Position numbers and translations under genes: made by a program
Notes under the pieces: generated by a model
Told to the model about the DNA's origin: nothing
Databases searched by the model: none
Seen by the model: the letters and a program-made list of their open reading frames with translations, nothing else
Source of the DNA: Neobacillus mesonae
GTDB lineage: Bacteria > Bacillota > Bacilli > Paenibacillales > Paenibacillaceae
Length of the DNA: 64,000 nt
Direction of reading: 5' to 3'
NCBI GenBank assembly: GCA_023715865.1
Contig: JAMBOW010000007.1
Span: 124,001-188,000 of the forward strand
Part shown: piece by piece, positions 8,866 to 17,589 of the stretch
Layout of the letters: the number at the start of each line of letters is the position of its first letter
How positions within the stretch are numbered: position 1 is the first letter of the stretch

Positions 8866-10188
8866 CTATACATTTATACCAGGAGGTTTACTTTGATGCA
8901 TGCTGATTGGCGTTTCAGGCCCATCCGCAGCCTCCGCTTCCCCTTTAGACAAATTCACCCTTGTCAGCATCCAAATTCCGGCAACAAAGAAGATAAGTAC
9001 GGAAAGAATAGCAATTCTGCTCGTTCCCGCCATTGCTGCTGCTAAACCGAATACGGCTGGTCCCAGCGCCGCTGACACTTTACCGGACAGACTCATAAAA
9101 CCAAAAAATTCAGATGCTTTATGTGCGGGAACCAATCGGCTATAAATCGACCTGGCTAGTGACTGAGATCCGCCTTGAACCATCCCCACCATAAATGCAA
9201 GGATATAGAAATGAAGCGCCGTCTCCATAAAGAAGCCAAAAATTACAATGACGACATAGAACCAGAGCGATAAATACAAAGAACGTTTAGCCCCGATCCT
9301 CCCCGCAAGCTTTCCAAATAAAAAGGTGAAAGGCACACCAACAAACTGAGTAATGAGAAGCGCTGTGATGAGATGTGTAGTACCAATGCCAATCTCTGCC
9401 CCATAAATCGCGGCCATGCTGATAATCGTACTGATTCCGTCGTTGAAGAACCAAAAGGCAATCAAATATTTAAACAATTCAGGGTACCTTTTTACGTGTA
9501 AAAGGGTGTTCCCTACACTCTTTAAGCTATGTAGTGCAGTTTGTCCAATCGTACGGCTGGAATTTGTACCAGAAGAATTACGCAAGGGATATCTTCGAAG
9601 CAGCGGGATGGAGAAGAGAATCCACCACAAGCCCGCGGTTAAAAATACGATCTGCATCGCCTGAATTTGGGACTCGAAGCCGATTTGCTCCCATGCTTGA
9701 ATGAATATGACATGAACGAGCAGCAGCAGCCCTCCGCCAATGTAGCCGTACATATATCCTCGAGCAGATAACATGTCACGCTCAGACGGGGGAGCAATAT
9801 CCCTCAGCATGGAATCATAAAATGTATTACCTCCTGAAAATCCAAGCGTGGCGATAATAAAGAGAACAGATACAATGAGATAATCTCCTGTACCCGTAAG
9901 CGCCATGGCAGAGCTTGCCACTGACCCCAATATCGCTGCTACAAGTAAGTAGGTGCCCTTTCTCCCTCCTACGTCGGCTGCTGCTCCGAGCAACGGAGAC
10001 AGCACGGCTACAAGAATCATGGCAATCGTTTGGGAGAATGCCCAGTAGCTCGTTGCCAGCGCATCATCCAGCTCCGCTGCAGCTACATTTTGATAAAAGA
10101 TCGGGAGGACAGCAGCTATCATCGTTGTTGCAAAAGCAGAGTTTGCCCAGTCATACATGACCCATGCCCGTGCCTGTTTCGGATCCAT
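8866..10188 (-). CDS. MFS transporter, UMF1/Atg22-like family
   Basis: This 440-residue protein has about twelve transmembrane segments and the UMF1 hallmark WVMYDWANSAFATTM near the N-terminus. A frame runs 27 codons further upstream, but GGAGGG eight bases before the ATG at 10188 fixes that start (MDPKQARAW). UMF1 proteins are major facilitator members related to yeast vacuolar effluxer Atg22; the bacterial substrates are unknown. The C-terminal tail after the last helix is polar. It is divergent from a lysR gene at 10431, so that regulator might control it. Confidence 0.88.
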   Translation of the reverse strand: MDPKQARAWVMYDWANSAFATTMIAAVLPIFYQNVAAAELDDALATSYWAFSQTIAMILVAVLSPLLGAAADVGGRKGTYLLVAAILGSVASSAMALTGTGDYLIVSVLFIIATLGFSGGNTFYDSMLRDIAPPSERDMLSARGYMYGYIGGGLLLLVHVIFIQAWEQIGFESQIQAMQIVFLTAGLWWILFSIPLLRRYPLRNSSGTNSSRTIGQTALHSLKSVGNTLLHVKRYPELFKYLIAFWFFNDGISTIISMAAIYGAEIGIGTTHLITALLITQFVGVPFTFLFGKLAGRIGAKRSLYLSLWFYVVIVIFGFFMETALHFYILAFMVGMVQGGSQSLARSIYSRLVPAHKASEFFGFMSLSGKVSAALGPAVFGLAAAMAGTSRIAILSVLIFFVAGIWMLTRVNLSKGEAEAADGPETPISMHQSKPPGINV

Positions 10189-10430
10189 GAATAATTCCCT
10201 CCAATGTTTATTTTCACTTGCACTACTTTTATATAAGAACTTTACATGAAATGTATTAAATATATTCACATTTTATATAAAAGAAAGAAACAACCTGAAA
10301 GGCTGAACACGTTGCCCTGCCGGGTTCAATCGCCTATAATTTATATAGAAGAACCACGGATATACACTATTACTTTAAGCATCTAGATGTTCAGCGCATT
10401 CAAGCAACTTATGAAGTCAGGAGGCTAGTC
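10189..10430. promoter_or_regulatory. Divergent region between the UMF1 exporter and the lysR gene
   Basis: The 242-bp AT-rich gap should carry both promoters and any LysR operator. I see the ribosome binding sites (GGAGGG on the minus strand, AGGAGG six bases before 10431) but no convincing paired promoter boxes or T-N11-A dyad. Confidence 0.3.
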
Positions 10431-11333
10431 ATGAATATCAGTCAATTGGAGACACTGATAACGATTTCCAAAACGATGAGCTTCCGTAAAGCCGGCGAAC
10501 TTCTTAATCTGACTCAACCTGCCGTATCAGCTCAAATTAAAAGTCTCGAAGACGAATTTCGAACGGTACTTGTTGACAGATCTCAGCCGGTCACATTAAC
10601 AGACCGGGGAAAAGTATTTCTAAATCATGCCGAACAGATCCTTGCGATTGTTGATGAGCTTAAGCTTAAGCTTATGGATCTTGACCAAAATCCACAGGGA
10701 CATATTGTACTTGGTACGACCACTTCAATTGCTATTCAGATATTGCCCCGTATCCTGTCCTATTTTCAAGATCAGTTCCCGCTCATTAAGACGAGTATTC
10801 AGTCCATGCCTTCGTCGCAAATCTATGAGCAAGTGGAAAACGGCATGATTGATGTCGGAATCGGTTATCTTATTGAACGAAATCCAAACTTGAATACCTC
10901 CGTCCTGTACTACGATACATTTGAACTCGTTGTCTCACCCAAGCATCCACTGGCTAAGAAGAAACACGCGGCTATTGATGCGCTGGGCACAACCCCGCTG
11001 ATCATGCTGTCACCAGACACAGTTGGACGACGGTTTGTGGATCAAGTGTTAGAGAAGCATGGCATTGAACCCAATATCGTGATGGAGCTCTCCAGCAGCG
11101 AGGAAGTAAAGAGAATGGTTGAATTGGACCTTGGGGCTGCTGTCATTTCCAAGCAGGCGATTGCGGCTGAGCTTCGTCTAGGCACTCTGGTGATGATTCC
11201 CCTTAGTGAGCTGGAGGTCAGCCACCCAGTAGGGGTCATCTATAAATCCAGCCGATATTTGAATTCGGCGATGCAGCAATTTTTAAGTGACTTGAAGGGC
11301 ATGCCGGAAACTCAATTCGTAAGCTCAGAATAA
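10431..11333 (+). CDS. LysR-family transcriptional regulator
   Basis: A standard 300-residue LysR protein: N-terminal winged helix (residues about 1-60, FRKAGELLNLTQPAVSAQI), a linker helix and a two-lobed substrate-binding domain from about 90. AGGAGG six bases before the ATG supports the start. It is followed after 19 bases by a PHP phosphatase gene, probably co-transcribed, and is divergent from the UMF1 exporter. The effector cannot be read from the sequence; resemblance to CysL/CysB-like members is general only. Confidence 0.9.
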   Translation: MNISQLETLITISKTMSFRKAGELLNLTQPAVSAQIKSLEDEFRTVLVDRSQPVTLTDRGKVFLNHAEQILAIVDELKLKLMDLDQNPQGHIVLGTTTSIAIQILPRILSYFQDQFPLIKTSIQSMPSSQIYEQVENGMIDVGIGYLIERNPNLNTSVLYYDTFELVVSPKHPLAKKKHAAIDALGTTPLIMLSPDTVGRRFVDQVLEKHGIEPNIVMELSSSEEVKRMVELDLGAAVISKQAIAAELRLGTLVMIPLSELEVSHPVGVIYKSSRYLNSAMQQFLSDLKGMPETQFVSSE

Positions 11334-11352
11334 CGAGAAGGAGATATATCAG

Positions 11353-12162
11353 ATGAAATTTGACCTGCATACCCATCATTTTCGCTGCGGTCATGCCGAC
11401 GGAAACATTCGTGATTACGTGGAAGCCGGTATAGAGGCAGGACTCGCCGCCATAGGCATATCAGATCATACCCCTTACTTCGGCAGCGAGGAAGAGCAAC
11501 CCTTTCCTAAGATTGCAATGGCTAAAGCCGAGCTGAAAAATTATGTACAAGAAGTTCTTGATCTAAAAAAAGAATATGAAGGCAAAATTGACGTCCTGCT
11601 CGGTATTGAATCTGACTTCTTTCCAGAGTTTGCAGAGGTGTATCGACAAACGCTTGGCCAGTACCCCTTCGATTATATCATCGGTTCCGTACACAGTACC
11701 GGGGGAATCAGCATCTTCAATAAAAACCAATGGAAAGAAAGGGACGAGAAAGCAAGTGTTCTGGTAAAAGAGGAATATTACAACCTCATTCGGCAATCGG
11801 CTAAATGCGGGATGTTCCAAATTCTTGGACATATCGATGCCATGAAGGGGAACTATCCTCCTTTTGCTGACATTCCTGCTGCAAGTGCCATAGATGAAAC
11901 CTTGAAGATCATTGCAGAAGAGAAAATTGCGATTGAAATTAATACCTCAGGTAAAACCAAATTAAGCGGCGGCTGGTATCCTTCGGATGAAATATTGGAG
12001 CGTGCCCACTATTACGGTGTGCAGGTCACCTTTGGTTCCGATGCCCATAAGCCTTCACGTGTCGGAGATGAGTGGGAGGAAGTACGGACCCGCTTAAAAG
12101 AAATCGGTTTTAAAGAATGGGTATATTATAAACAGAAACAAATGCAGATCGTACCTTTATAA
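11353..12162 (+). CDS. PHP-family phosphatase, probably histidinol-phosphatase
   Basis: This 269-residue PHP-domain enzyme has the metal-binding motifs of the family: DLHTHHFRCGHADG at the N-terminus, SDHTPYF at about 38, GIESDFFPE, GSVHST, GHIDAMK, EINTSG and GSDAHKP. This order and length match HisJ/HisK-type histidinol-phosphate phosphatases, the penultimate histidine step. AAGGAG precedes the ATG. It lies 19 bases behind lysR and ends at a strong terminator. No other his genes are in view, so a related PHP phosphoesterase role is possible. Confidence 0.82.
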   Translation: MKFDLHTHHFRCGHADGNIRDYVEAGIEAGLAAIGISDHTPYFGSEEEQPFPKIAMAKAELKNYVQEVLDLKKEYEGKIDVLLGIESDFFPEFAEVYRQTLGQYPFDYIIGSVHSTGGISIFNKNQWKERDEKASVLVKEEYYNLIRQSAKCGMFQILGHIDAMKGNYPPFADIPAASAIDETLKIIAEEKIAIEINTSGKTKLSGGWYPSDEILERAHYYGVQVTFGSDAHKPSRVGDEWEEVRTRLKEIGFKEWVYYKQKQMQIVPL

Positions 12163-12182
12163 CAAATAACGAAATGCCAATA

Positions 12183-12213
12183 AGACCGCATACGAGATGC
12201 GGTCTATTTTATT
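12183..12213 (+). terminator. Intrinsic terminator of the lysR-PHP unit
   Basis: Nine-bp stem AGACCGCAT/ATGCGGTCT with a 5-base loop (12183-12205), followed by ATTTTATT. Confidence 0.88.
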
Positions 12214-12279
12214 GTAACAGCTTGAGTCAGAGACTTGATCAAGAGCAAAATATAAAAGCAGAGGCTTGGATGCAGCAAA

Positions 12280-12318
12280 AGAAAAAAAATTGGACCCGTT
12301 TCTCAAATAAACGGGTCC
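12280..12318 (-). terminator. Intrinsic terminator downstream of the EamA exporter operon
   Basis: GGACCCGTTT (12292-12301) pairs with AAACGGGTCC (12309-12318). On the minus strand a run of eight T follows. It lies 118 bases past the EamA stop, so the operon has a fairly long 3' tail. Confidence 0.8.
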
Positions 12319-12435
12319 CAACAACAATTAATTTATATTATCAAAAAGGGGGTCATGTCAATAAGTTTACCCTGTCTCTGTTAGAGTTTAATTTCAGCAA
12401 TATTTCAATTGTGTAACAAAATACATTTATTCCCA

Positions 12436-13407
12436 CTACATTTTTTGCATTTCTGCTCCGACCGGCTGAACGACCGTCTTTTTCGATACCGACCTGTTTA
12501 CGATGAGGATCCCGCTGACCACAAGCGACAGCGAAAGGGCGATCCACCCGGATAGCTGCTCTCCTAGCAATATGGACGATAAAATAACACCAAATACCGG
12601 AATAAGGAATAGATACATAGATACTCGGCCCACATCATTATATTTCATTACTGTATTCCATATGCCGAAGCCTACAGCTGAAAGTACAGAAAGATATAAG
12701 AGATACATGAGTAAAGTTCCGTTTATAGGAAAAGGAGCGAAGCCGACCATTGGCACAGATACCAAAGTCAGCAGAATTCCGCCAAGTGCCATTTGCCTTC
12801 CTGTCAGAGACAACACTGGCTCATGCTTACTCTCTTGTTTGGCCAGCACATTTCCTACCCCCCCAAAAAATGCAGAGCCGAGCAGCAGCAGTTCTCCAAA
12901 TCCAAACGAGATCGTTACATCCCCTTTTCCAGCGCCTACAGCTGCAATTCCCAAGAACCCAAGCAGCAAACCGGTGATTTTCATCAGCGTTAGTCTTTCA
13001 GATGAATTAACGAACCGGACGGACAGCATCTGAAATAAGGACGTGGAACCAACGATGATGGAGCTCTGTATCCCTGTGCTGTAGCTGAGTCCTACGTATA
13101 GAAGCAGGTATTGCAGAAACGTCTGGATAAGCGCCAGCCGGGTTAGCTTTACTTTGCTAAGCTTCTGCATCGGCTCGGATGCTCTCCTGCGTTTTGTAAC
13201 CAAATAATGAAACAGCACCAGCAACAGACCTGCAAGTGTAAATCGATACCCTGCAAACAGCCATTGCGCGCCATAGTCTGCTGTCCCAATTCCTAAATCC
13301 TCATAACCGATTTTTATGATCGGCATTGCACTGCCCCATAGCATTGTGGCAGCAACAGCACTGACCACAATCCCAACAGGGTGTCTAAACCATTCTTCAA
13401 TCTTCAT
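12436..13407 (-). CDS. DMT/EamA-family transporter
   Basis: This 323-residue membrane protein has ten hydrophobic segments arranged as two EamA repeats, with the characteristic LWGSAMPIIKIGYEDLG opening and a Gly-rich second half (LLGFLGIAAVGAGKGD). Its ATG overlaps the stop of the upstream GNAT gene in an ATGA, so the two are translationally coupled. EamA proteins export amino acids, nucleosides or other metabolites. It is the last gene of a five-gene operon with AAC(3)-like and GNAT acetyltransferases, but the substrate is unknown. Confidence 0.88.
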   Translation of the reverse strand: MKIEEWFRHPVGIVVSAVAATMLWGSAMPIIKIGYEDLGIGTADYGAQWLFAGYRFTLAGLLLVLFHYLVTKRRRASEPMQKLSKVKLTRLALIQTFLQYLLLYVGLSYSTGIQSSIIVGSTSLFQMLSVRFVNSSERLTLMKITGLLLGFLGIAAVGAGKGDVTISFGFGELLLLGSAFFGGVGNVLAKQESKHEPVLSLTGRQMALGGILLTLVSVPMVGFAPFPINGTLLMYLLYLSVLSAVGFGIWNTVMKYNDVGRVSMYLFLIPVFGVILSSILLGEQLSGWIALSLSLVVSGILIVNRSVSKKTVVQPVGAEMQKM

Positions 13408-13982
13408 AAAGTACCTTCTTTTTTAGACATTTTCTCCATCACGTAGACGAGTACATCTTGTCCATTTTTTTGAAATAGGGAGAAATGCCTCTGTGTCCGC
13501 TCATATCGCATTCCATTTTTAATGAGAACCTTCTGTGACCGCTGATTATTTATGTGGCACTTGCCTTCAATCCGGGTGAGCCCGAGCTCATCAAATCCGA
13601 AACGCAAAACCCGGCCAACCGCCTCCGTTCCGTATCCCTGGCCCCAAAATCCGCGGTCGAACATATATCCAATCTGTGCTTCCTTCCGTTCCTCCTTCCA
13701 CTCTTGGAAGGAGATCACTCCGATCAGCTGACCTGTTTCCACAAGACATATGCCGTAATGAACAGACTCGTGCCTGGCGTTTGAAATCCAGATTCCTTTC
13801 AGAAGACGCCTTGCCCGAAGCTTTGTCGGCAGATGCACACGATTCAAATATTGAATAACCTCCGCATCATTTAAGAAACGGAAGATAACCTCATCATCGC
13901 TCGGCACAAGGGGTCTGAGCAGCAAGCGCTCTGTCCGCAGCACCGGCAGTTCCCGTCGTCTTAGCGCAAGCTTTGTGAACAT
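13404..13982 (-). CDS. GNAT N-acetyltransferase (RimJ/RimL type)
   Basis: This 192-residue protein opens with the RimJ/RimL signature LRTERLLLRPLVPSDDE and carries the acetyl-CoA binding motif in RGFWGQGYGTEAV, then the motif B region GKCHINNQRSQKVLIKNGM. Such enzymes acetylate protein N-termini, amines or small molecules. AGGAGC lies upstream of the ATG. The gene is 30 bases after a phosphoesterase gene and overlaps the EamA gene by 4 bases. The acceptor is unknown. Confidence 0.88.
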   Translation of the reverse strand: MFTKLALRRRELPVLRTERLLLRPLVPSDDEVIFRFLNDAEVIQYLNRVHLPTKLRARRLLKGIWISNARHESVHYGICLVETGQLIGVISFQEWKEERKEAQIGYMFDRGFWGQGYGTEAVGRVLRFGFDELGLTRIEGKCHINNQRSQKVLIKNGMRYERTQRHFSLFQKNGQDVLVYVMEKMSKKEGTL

Positions 13983-14012
13983 GAAAGTATGCTCCTATCT
14001 TCCATCAACTTT

Positions 14013-14756
14013 TTAGCTTTGGATGCCGCGATAAATGCCTGTTCGAATTTCTCTGATATAAAGATCTGTATCTGGAGCACCTGAATTTAAGGCTATCTGT
14101 ACTTCCTGCTCGATATTATATGGCACACGAATAAATTGGATAGAAAATGGTGAATCGGAAGTCCTCTCTACATTTTCTACTCCCTCGATAATGCAGTACG
14201 AGGCCTGCGGAATATCCAGCGGATTGCCCACACTTCCGACATTCAACAGTACTTTTCCGCTGATATGCTGCAGGTAAGCGTTATGCACATCTCCATAAAC
14301 GACCACATCCGGCTCTTCTTGCTCTAATTCGCCTGCCCCAGCAATGGCAGCAAACATCCCGAATCTTTCCTCTATGCTGTCCCAGGGCTGTACACGATGG
14401 TATACGCTTTTCGCGGATGCATGAACGAAACGAATTAGACGCCCGCTGAACCTGAAATGGTAGCTGAAAGGAAGTTTGGATAAATAGGACAAGCGCTCAG
14501 CCCCAAGACGCCCTGAATGCCATTCGAAATGGATACCTTCCTGCTTCTTCGCCACAAGCTCATCCCAGTTACCTCTTACGACGACCTCGCAGTTTTTTTG
14601 GATGCTGTCAACACAGGCTTCCGAATTTGGTCCTTTACCTACCAGATCACCTAAGCAGAATATCCGTGAAATCCCGCGGCTGCGAATATCCGCCAGCACC
14701 GCCGTCCAGGCCGTCATATTCCCATGAATATCGGAAACGATCGCGATTCGTTCCAT
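14013..14756 (-). CDS. Calcineurin-like metallophosphoesterase (YfcE/PrpE type)
   Basis: This 247-residue protein has the phosphoesterase metal motifs SDIHGN (DxH), GDLVGKGP (GDxxxxG), RGNWDE (GNxD form) and later VYGDVHNAY plus LLNVGSVGNP. There is no signal peptide, so it acts in the cytosol. GNWD instead of GNHD/E and the DVHN end group place it with YfcE-like or diadenosine/phosphoprotein phosphatase relatives. It sits 53 bases after a second, exported-type phosphoesterase gene in the same operon. Confidence 0.85.
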   Translation of the reverse strand: MERIAIVSDIHGNMTAWTAVLADIRSRGISRIFCLGDLVGKGPNSEACVDSIQKNCEVVVRGNWDELVAKKQEGIHFEWHSGRLGAERLSYLSKLPFSYHFRFSGRLIRFVHASAKSVYHRVQPWDSIEERFGMFAAIAGAGELEQEEPDVVVYGDVHNAYLQHISGKVLLNVGSVGNPLDIPQASYCIIEGVENVERTSDSPFSIQFIRVPYNIEQEVQIALNSGAPDTDLYIREIRTGIYRGIQS

Positions 14757-14809
14757 CTTATCATTTCCTTTCCGTAGTCTTCTTCCGTGTATGCTTATTC
14801 ATGTACATA

Positions 14810-15760
14810 TTATAGCTGAAGAATGGTCAGCTCAGGCTTGCACAGGAAGCGAATGGGCAGTTGAGTCATACCGACTCCTCGATTTACATATACAGGCATC
14901 GATGCCCCTTCTTCTCCCGTGTAATACAGACCTTGAATATATTTATGTGATCCACGCGGTGTCGTAAGTGCCCCAATGAAAGGAGCTCTGACCTGACCTC
15001 CGTGACTATGGCCCGACAATTGCAAGTCGAAAGCATATCCCGAAGAAATGTCGGCGTAATCCGGCTCATGCATGAGCAGAAGGCAGAATGTATTCTCTTT
15101 CAGCCCTTCAAGTGCAGCGGCCGGATCAGGAACACCGTTCAAGGCATCGTCAAGTCCCGCTACTGCTATCGTATCTCCGTTTCTCTCTACCATAACATGC
15201 TCATTTACGAGCAATCTAAAGCCCGCATCATGATACATTTTAGCAAGCTTCTTATACTCTCTTCCCCGGTAGTCATGATTGCCAAGCACTGCATATTTCC
15301 CGAGAGGGGCCTCCATCGACTTAAGTAAAGGTACACATTCCTCCATAGGCTGTGCACTGCTCTCGACGATATCTCCTGTGAAGCATATGATATCTGGGGC
15401 TTGCTCCTGCACTGCCCTAGCAAGACGCTCCATATCCGACCGATCCATATGGAATCCGAGGTGCATATCGCTGAAATGGGCAATCTTTATACCTTGAAAC
15501 GTCTTCGGCAAGCGGGGAAGGGTAAGATTGATATGCTCTACCTCAAGGCTTCGAGGTTCCCACAGCCATGCATACCCTCCTGTAAACAGACCCGCACCGG
15601 CAGTCAGTGTAAGCTTTGTCATCTTTTTTAGAAAACGTCTCCGGGATGAATTATGCTGCTTTGCTTTTCCAGGAAAAATGGCTGGAACCGTCTCACTCCC
15701 ATCCTTGGGGCGTTTAGGCATATGCTTCTGATCCCGGTTCGGGCGCGGTGTAAATTCCAA
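14810..15760 (-). CDS. Tat-targeted metallophosphoesterase, YkuE-like
   Basis: This 316-residue protein has a twin-arginine motif (SSRRRFLKK at about 38-46) followed by a hydrophobic stretch (LTLTAGAGLFTGGYAWLW), so it is probably exported folded by Tat and held at the membrane or wall. The enzyme domain has AHFSDMHLG, FTGDIVE, LGNHDYRG and LSGHSHGGQV, the complete binuclear metal set. B. subtilis YkuE is a known Tat substrate of the same design. The start is TTG at 15760, ten bases after AAAGGGG; the next ATG (15721) lacks a ribosome site. The pre-Tat segment is long and basic. Confidence 0.87.
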   Translation of the reverse strand: MEFTPRPNRDQKHMPKRPKDGSETVPAIFPGKAKQHNSSRRRFLKKMTKLTLTAGAGLFTGGYAWLWEPRSLEVEHINLTLPRLPKTFQGIKIAHFSDMHLGFHMDRSDMERLARAVQEQAPDIICFTGDIVESSAQPMEECVPLLKSMEAPLGKYAVLGNHDYRGREYKKLAKMYHDAGFRLLVNEHVMVERNGDTIAVAGLDDALNGVPDPAAALEGLKENTFCLLLMHEPDYADISSGYAFDLQLSGHSHGGQVRAPFIGALTTPRGSHKYIQGLYYTGEEGASMPVYVNRGVGMTQLPIRFLCKPELTILQL

Positions 15761-15802
15761 GCTCCATTTCCCCTTTCATGCTTCAAAAATGGTTTTTACT
15801 TC

Positions 15803-16618
15803 TTATTCCTGCAGCTGCCTTTGAGTTCCTAACCACACAGCAGCATAATCTACAAGTGCACGCTGAGGAGCGAAGAAACAGGAAGCCTTTCGAATCTGGG
15901 CTCGCGTAAATACGGCCTCCGGCTCCTGTTCATATGCTGCACCAAGCTTATCAAAGTCATCAGAACTGATATTATAATCACGATATGTAATCCATTCCTT
16001 ACTGCCGCTATGAATAACGGGAGCCTGCTGGCGGATTTCCTTCTTTCCGCTATAGTCTGCACGGTATTCTGCCAAGTGCAGAGATGTATTTCGATCATGT
16101 CCACAGCCGATTAACAGCACGTAAGCATCCAAGTCATACAGACGTGCAAGTGGTGAATTCTCCCCAAGCGGGTAATCGTAGCTGTGGTTCTCTAAAATAT
16201 ATGCAGCCTGCTTGCCAGATGCGGCAAAGGATGTATGAGGATGCTGACTGCGTATGGTGTTCTTTCCATACCTAAACGCATCTACGATTGCCCCCATACC
16301 CGTTGTCTCCGTAATATCAGGATCATAAGCCGGCATTTCAGCACGAATAAGCTCCCACCACTGCGGGTCTGCGGGAGGATTCATCCAGGTGGAGGGATCC
16401 GTCAGATCCATCGATTGTGTCGGCATGACCAGTGTACCTTCTGGCCCAAGCACATCCTGAAGGGCTAATACGACTGACGGAGCACCTCCCGGTATCCATC
16501 CCCCGAAGCTTTTCATGGAGGAATGCACTATAACGTTCATTCCCGGTTTAAGTCCTAGCTTCAGGAGTCCTTCTGCTATTTCAGAACGGGTAACAGGTCT
16601 GTCAATGATTGGTTCCAT
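15803..16618 (-). CDS. AAC(3)-family aminoglycoside N-acetyltransferase-like protein
   Basis: This 271-residue protein follows the AAC(3) family from end to end: VIVHSSMKSFGGWIPGGA near residue 30, GTLVMPTQS, the TTGMGAIVDAFR segment, SQHPHTSFAASG with the catalytic histidine region, and TSLHLAEYRADY, which forms the substrate pocket. Known members acetylate the 3-amino group of 2-deoxystreptamine antibiotics; chromosomal relatives such as YokD or FrbF may use other acceptors. It is the first gene of a five-gene operon and shows no sign of transfer (no IS, similar base use). Real resistance activity is unproven. Confidence 0.87.
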   Translation of the reverse strand: MEPIIDRPVTRSEIAEGLLKLGLKPGMNVIVHSSMKSFGGWIPGGAPSVVLALQDVLGPEGTLVMPTQSMDLTDPSTWMNPPADPQWWELIRAEMPAYDPDITETTGMGAIVDAFRYGKNTIRSQHPHTSFAASGKQAAYILENHSYDYPLGENSPLARLYDLDAYVLLIGCGHDRNTSLHLAEYRADYSGKKEIRQQAPVIHSGSKEWITYRDYNISSDDFDKLGAAYEQEPEAVFTRAQIRKASCFFAPQRALVDYAAVWLGTQRQLQE

Positions 16619-16644
16619 TAAATGTCTGCACTTCCCTTCTACGT

Positions 16645-16660
16645 CATTTCGATTATAGCA
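16645..16660 (-). promoter_or_regulatory. Extended -10 promoter of the AAC(3)-phosphoesterase-GNAT-EamA operon
   Basis: On the minus strand TGC-TATAAT (the hexamer is at 16652-16657) is a perfect extended -10 element. No good -35 is visible, as is usual for this class. Transcription would begin near 16645. Confidence 0.55.
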
Positions 16661-16707
16661 TATTCTATGTTTGTATAAGGAATTGGACAGTAAAGCTCCT
16701 TCCGATA

Positions 16708-16742
16708 CTAAAAGAACTCCGCCTGTGTACAGGCGGAGTTCT
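16708..16742 (-). terminator. Intrinsic terminator of the sdhCAB operon
   Basis: A perfect 13-bp stem (AGAACTCCGCCTG, 16713-16725... paired with 16730-16742) with a 4-base loop, followed by TTTT on the minus strand, 24 bases after the sdhB stop. Confidence 0.92.
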
Positions 16743-16765
16743 AGAAATCATACATTCAAGCGAGC

Positions 16766-17539
16766 TTATGCTCCAAGCCAGCGTTTGAACATATGCTTGG
16801 TCGTATCCATATTCATCTCTGCAATCGATGTTGTAAGCGGGATGCCTTTTGGACAAGCTCTTACACAGTTCTGCGAGTTACCGCAGCCCTCTATTCCTCC
16901 ATCTTCCATAAGCGCCTCAAGTCTATCCTCCTTGTTCATCTCACCCGTCGGATGAGCATTGAACAAGCGAACTTGAGAGATTGCCGCAGGTCCGATAAAG
17001 TCAGTCTTCTCATTGACGTTAGGACATGCTTCGAGACACACACCGCAGGTCATGCATTTAGACAGCTCGTAAGCCCATTGACGCTTCTTCTCCGCCATTC
17101 GGGGACCCGGTCCTAGATCATAGGTTCCGTCAATCGGAACCCACGCTTTAACCCGTTTGAGCGCCTTGAACATACGATCACGGTCGATAACCAAATCCCG
17201 CACCACCGGGAAAGTCTTCATCGGCTCAAGACGGATCGGCTGCTCCAGCTGGTCCACGAGTGCAGCACAAGCCTGGCGCGGCTTGCCGTTAATCACCATG
17301 GAACACGCACCGCACACTTCCTCGAGGCAGTTGGAGTCCCAGCATACCGGAGCAATCTGTTTACCTTGAGTGTTCACCGGATTACGCTGTATTTCCATCA
17401 GCGCGCTGATTACGTTCATTCCGGGACGGTATGGGAGCTCAAATTCCTCAATATAGGAAGGAGAGTCCGGCTTATCCTGGCGGGTAATAATAAATTTCAC
17501 ACTTTTCACTGTTTGTTTGTTAACAGCGGTTTCTGCCAT
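16766..17539 (-). CDS. sdhB: Succinate dehydrogenase iron-sulfur subunit
   Basis: This subunit passes electrons from the FAD of SdhA to the quinone site. The 257-residue protein has the [2Fe-2S] cysteines C71, C76, C79 and C91 (CLEEVCGAC plus AC), and two C-terminal cluster motifs, CMTCGVCLEACPN and CGNSQNCVRACPKG, for the [4Fe-4S] and [3Fe-4S] centres. It is third in the sdhCAB order, 50 bases after sdhA, and is followed by the operon terminator. Complete and typical. Confidence 0.97.
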   Translation of the reverse strand: MAETAVNKQTVKSVKFIITRQDKPDSPSYIEEFELPYRPGMNVISALMEIQRNPVNTQGKQIAPVCWDSNCLEEVCGACSMVINGKPRQACAALVDQLEQPIRLEPMKTFPVVRDLVIDRDRMFKALKRVKAWVPIDGTYDLGPGPRMAEKKRQWAYELSKCMTCGVCLEACPNVNEKTDFIGPAAISQVRLFNAHPTGEMNKEDRLEALMEDGGIEGCGNSQNCVRACPKGIPLTTSIAEMNMDTTKHMFKRWLGA

Positions 17540-17589
17540 GATGGTTCCTCCTTACTGATTATTATCAAACATGCTAAAGTTTACAGCTT

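Noticed and set aside
8881..9145. AGGAGG followed by an open frame on the plus strand.
   Set aside because: It is antisense to the end of the UMF1 transporter gene and has no coding character.
12206..12435. Possible tiny gene after AAAGGGGG near 12345.
   Set aside because: The purine run is only two bases from the ATG and the frame stops after nine codons.
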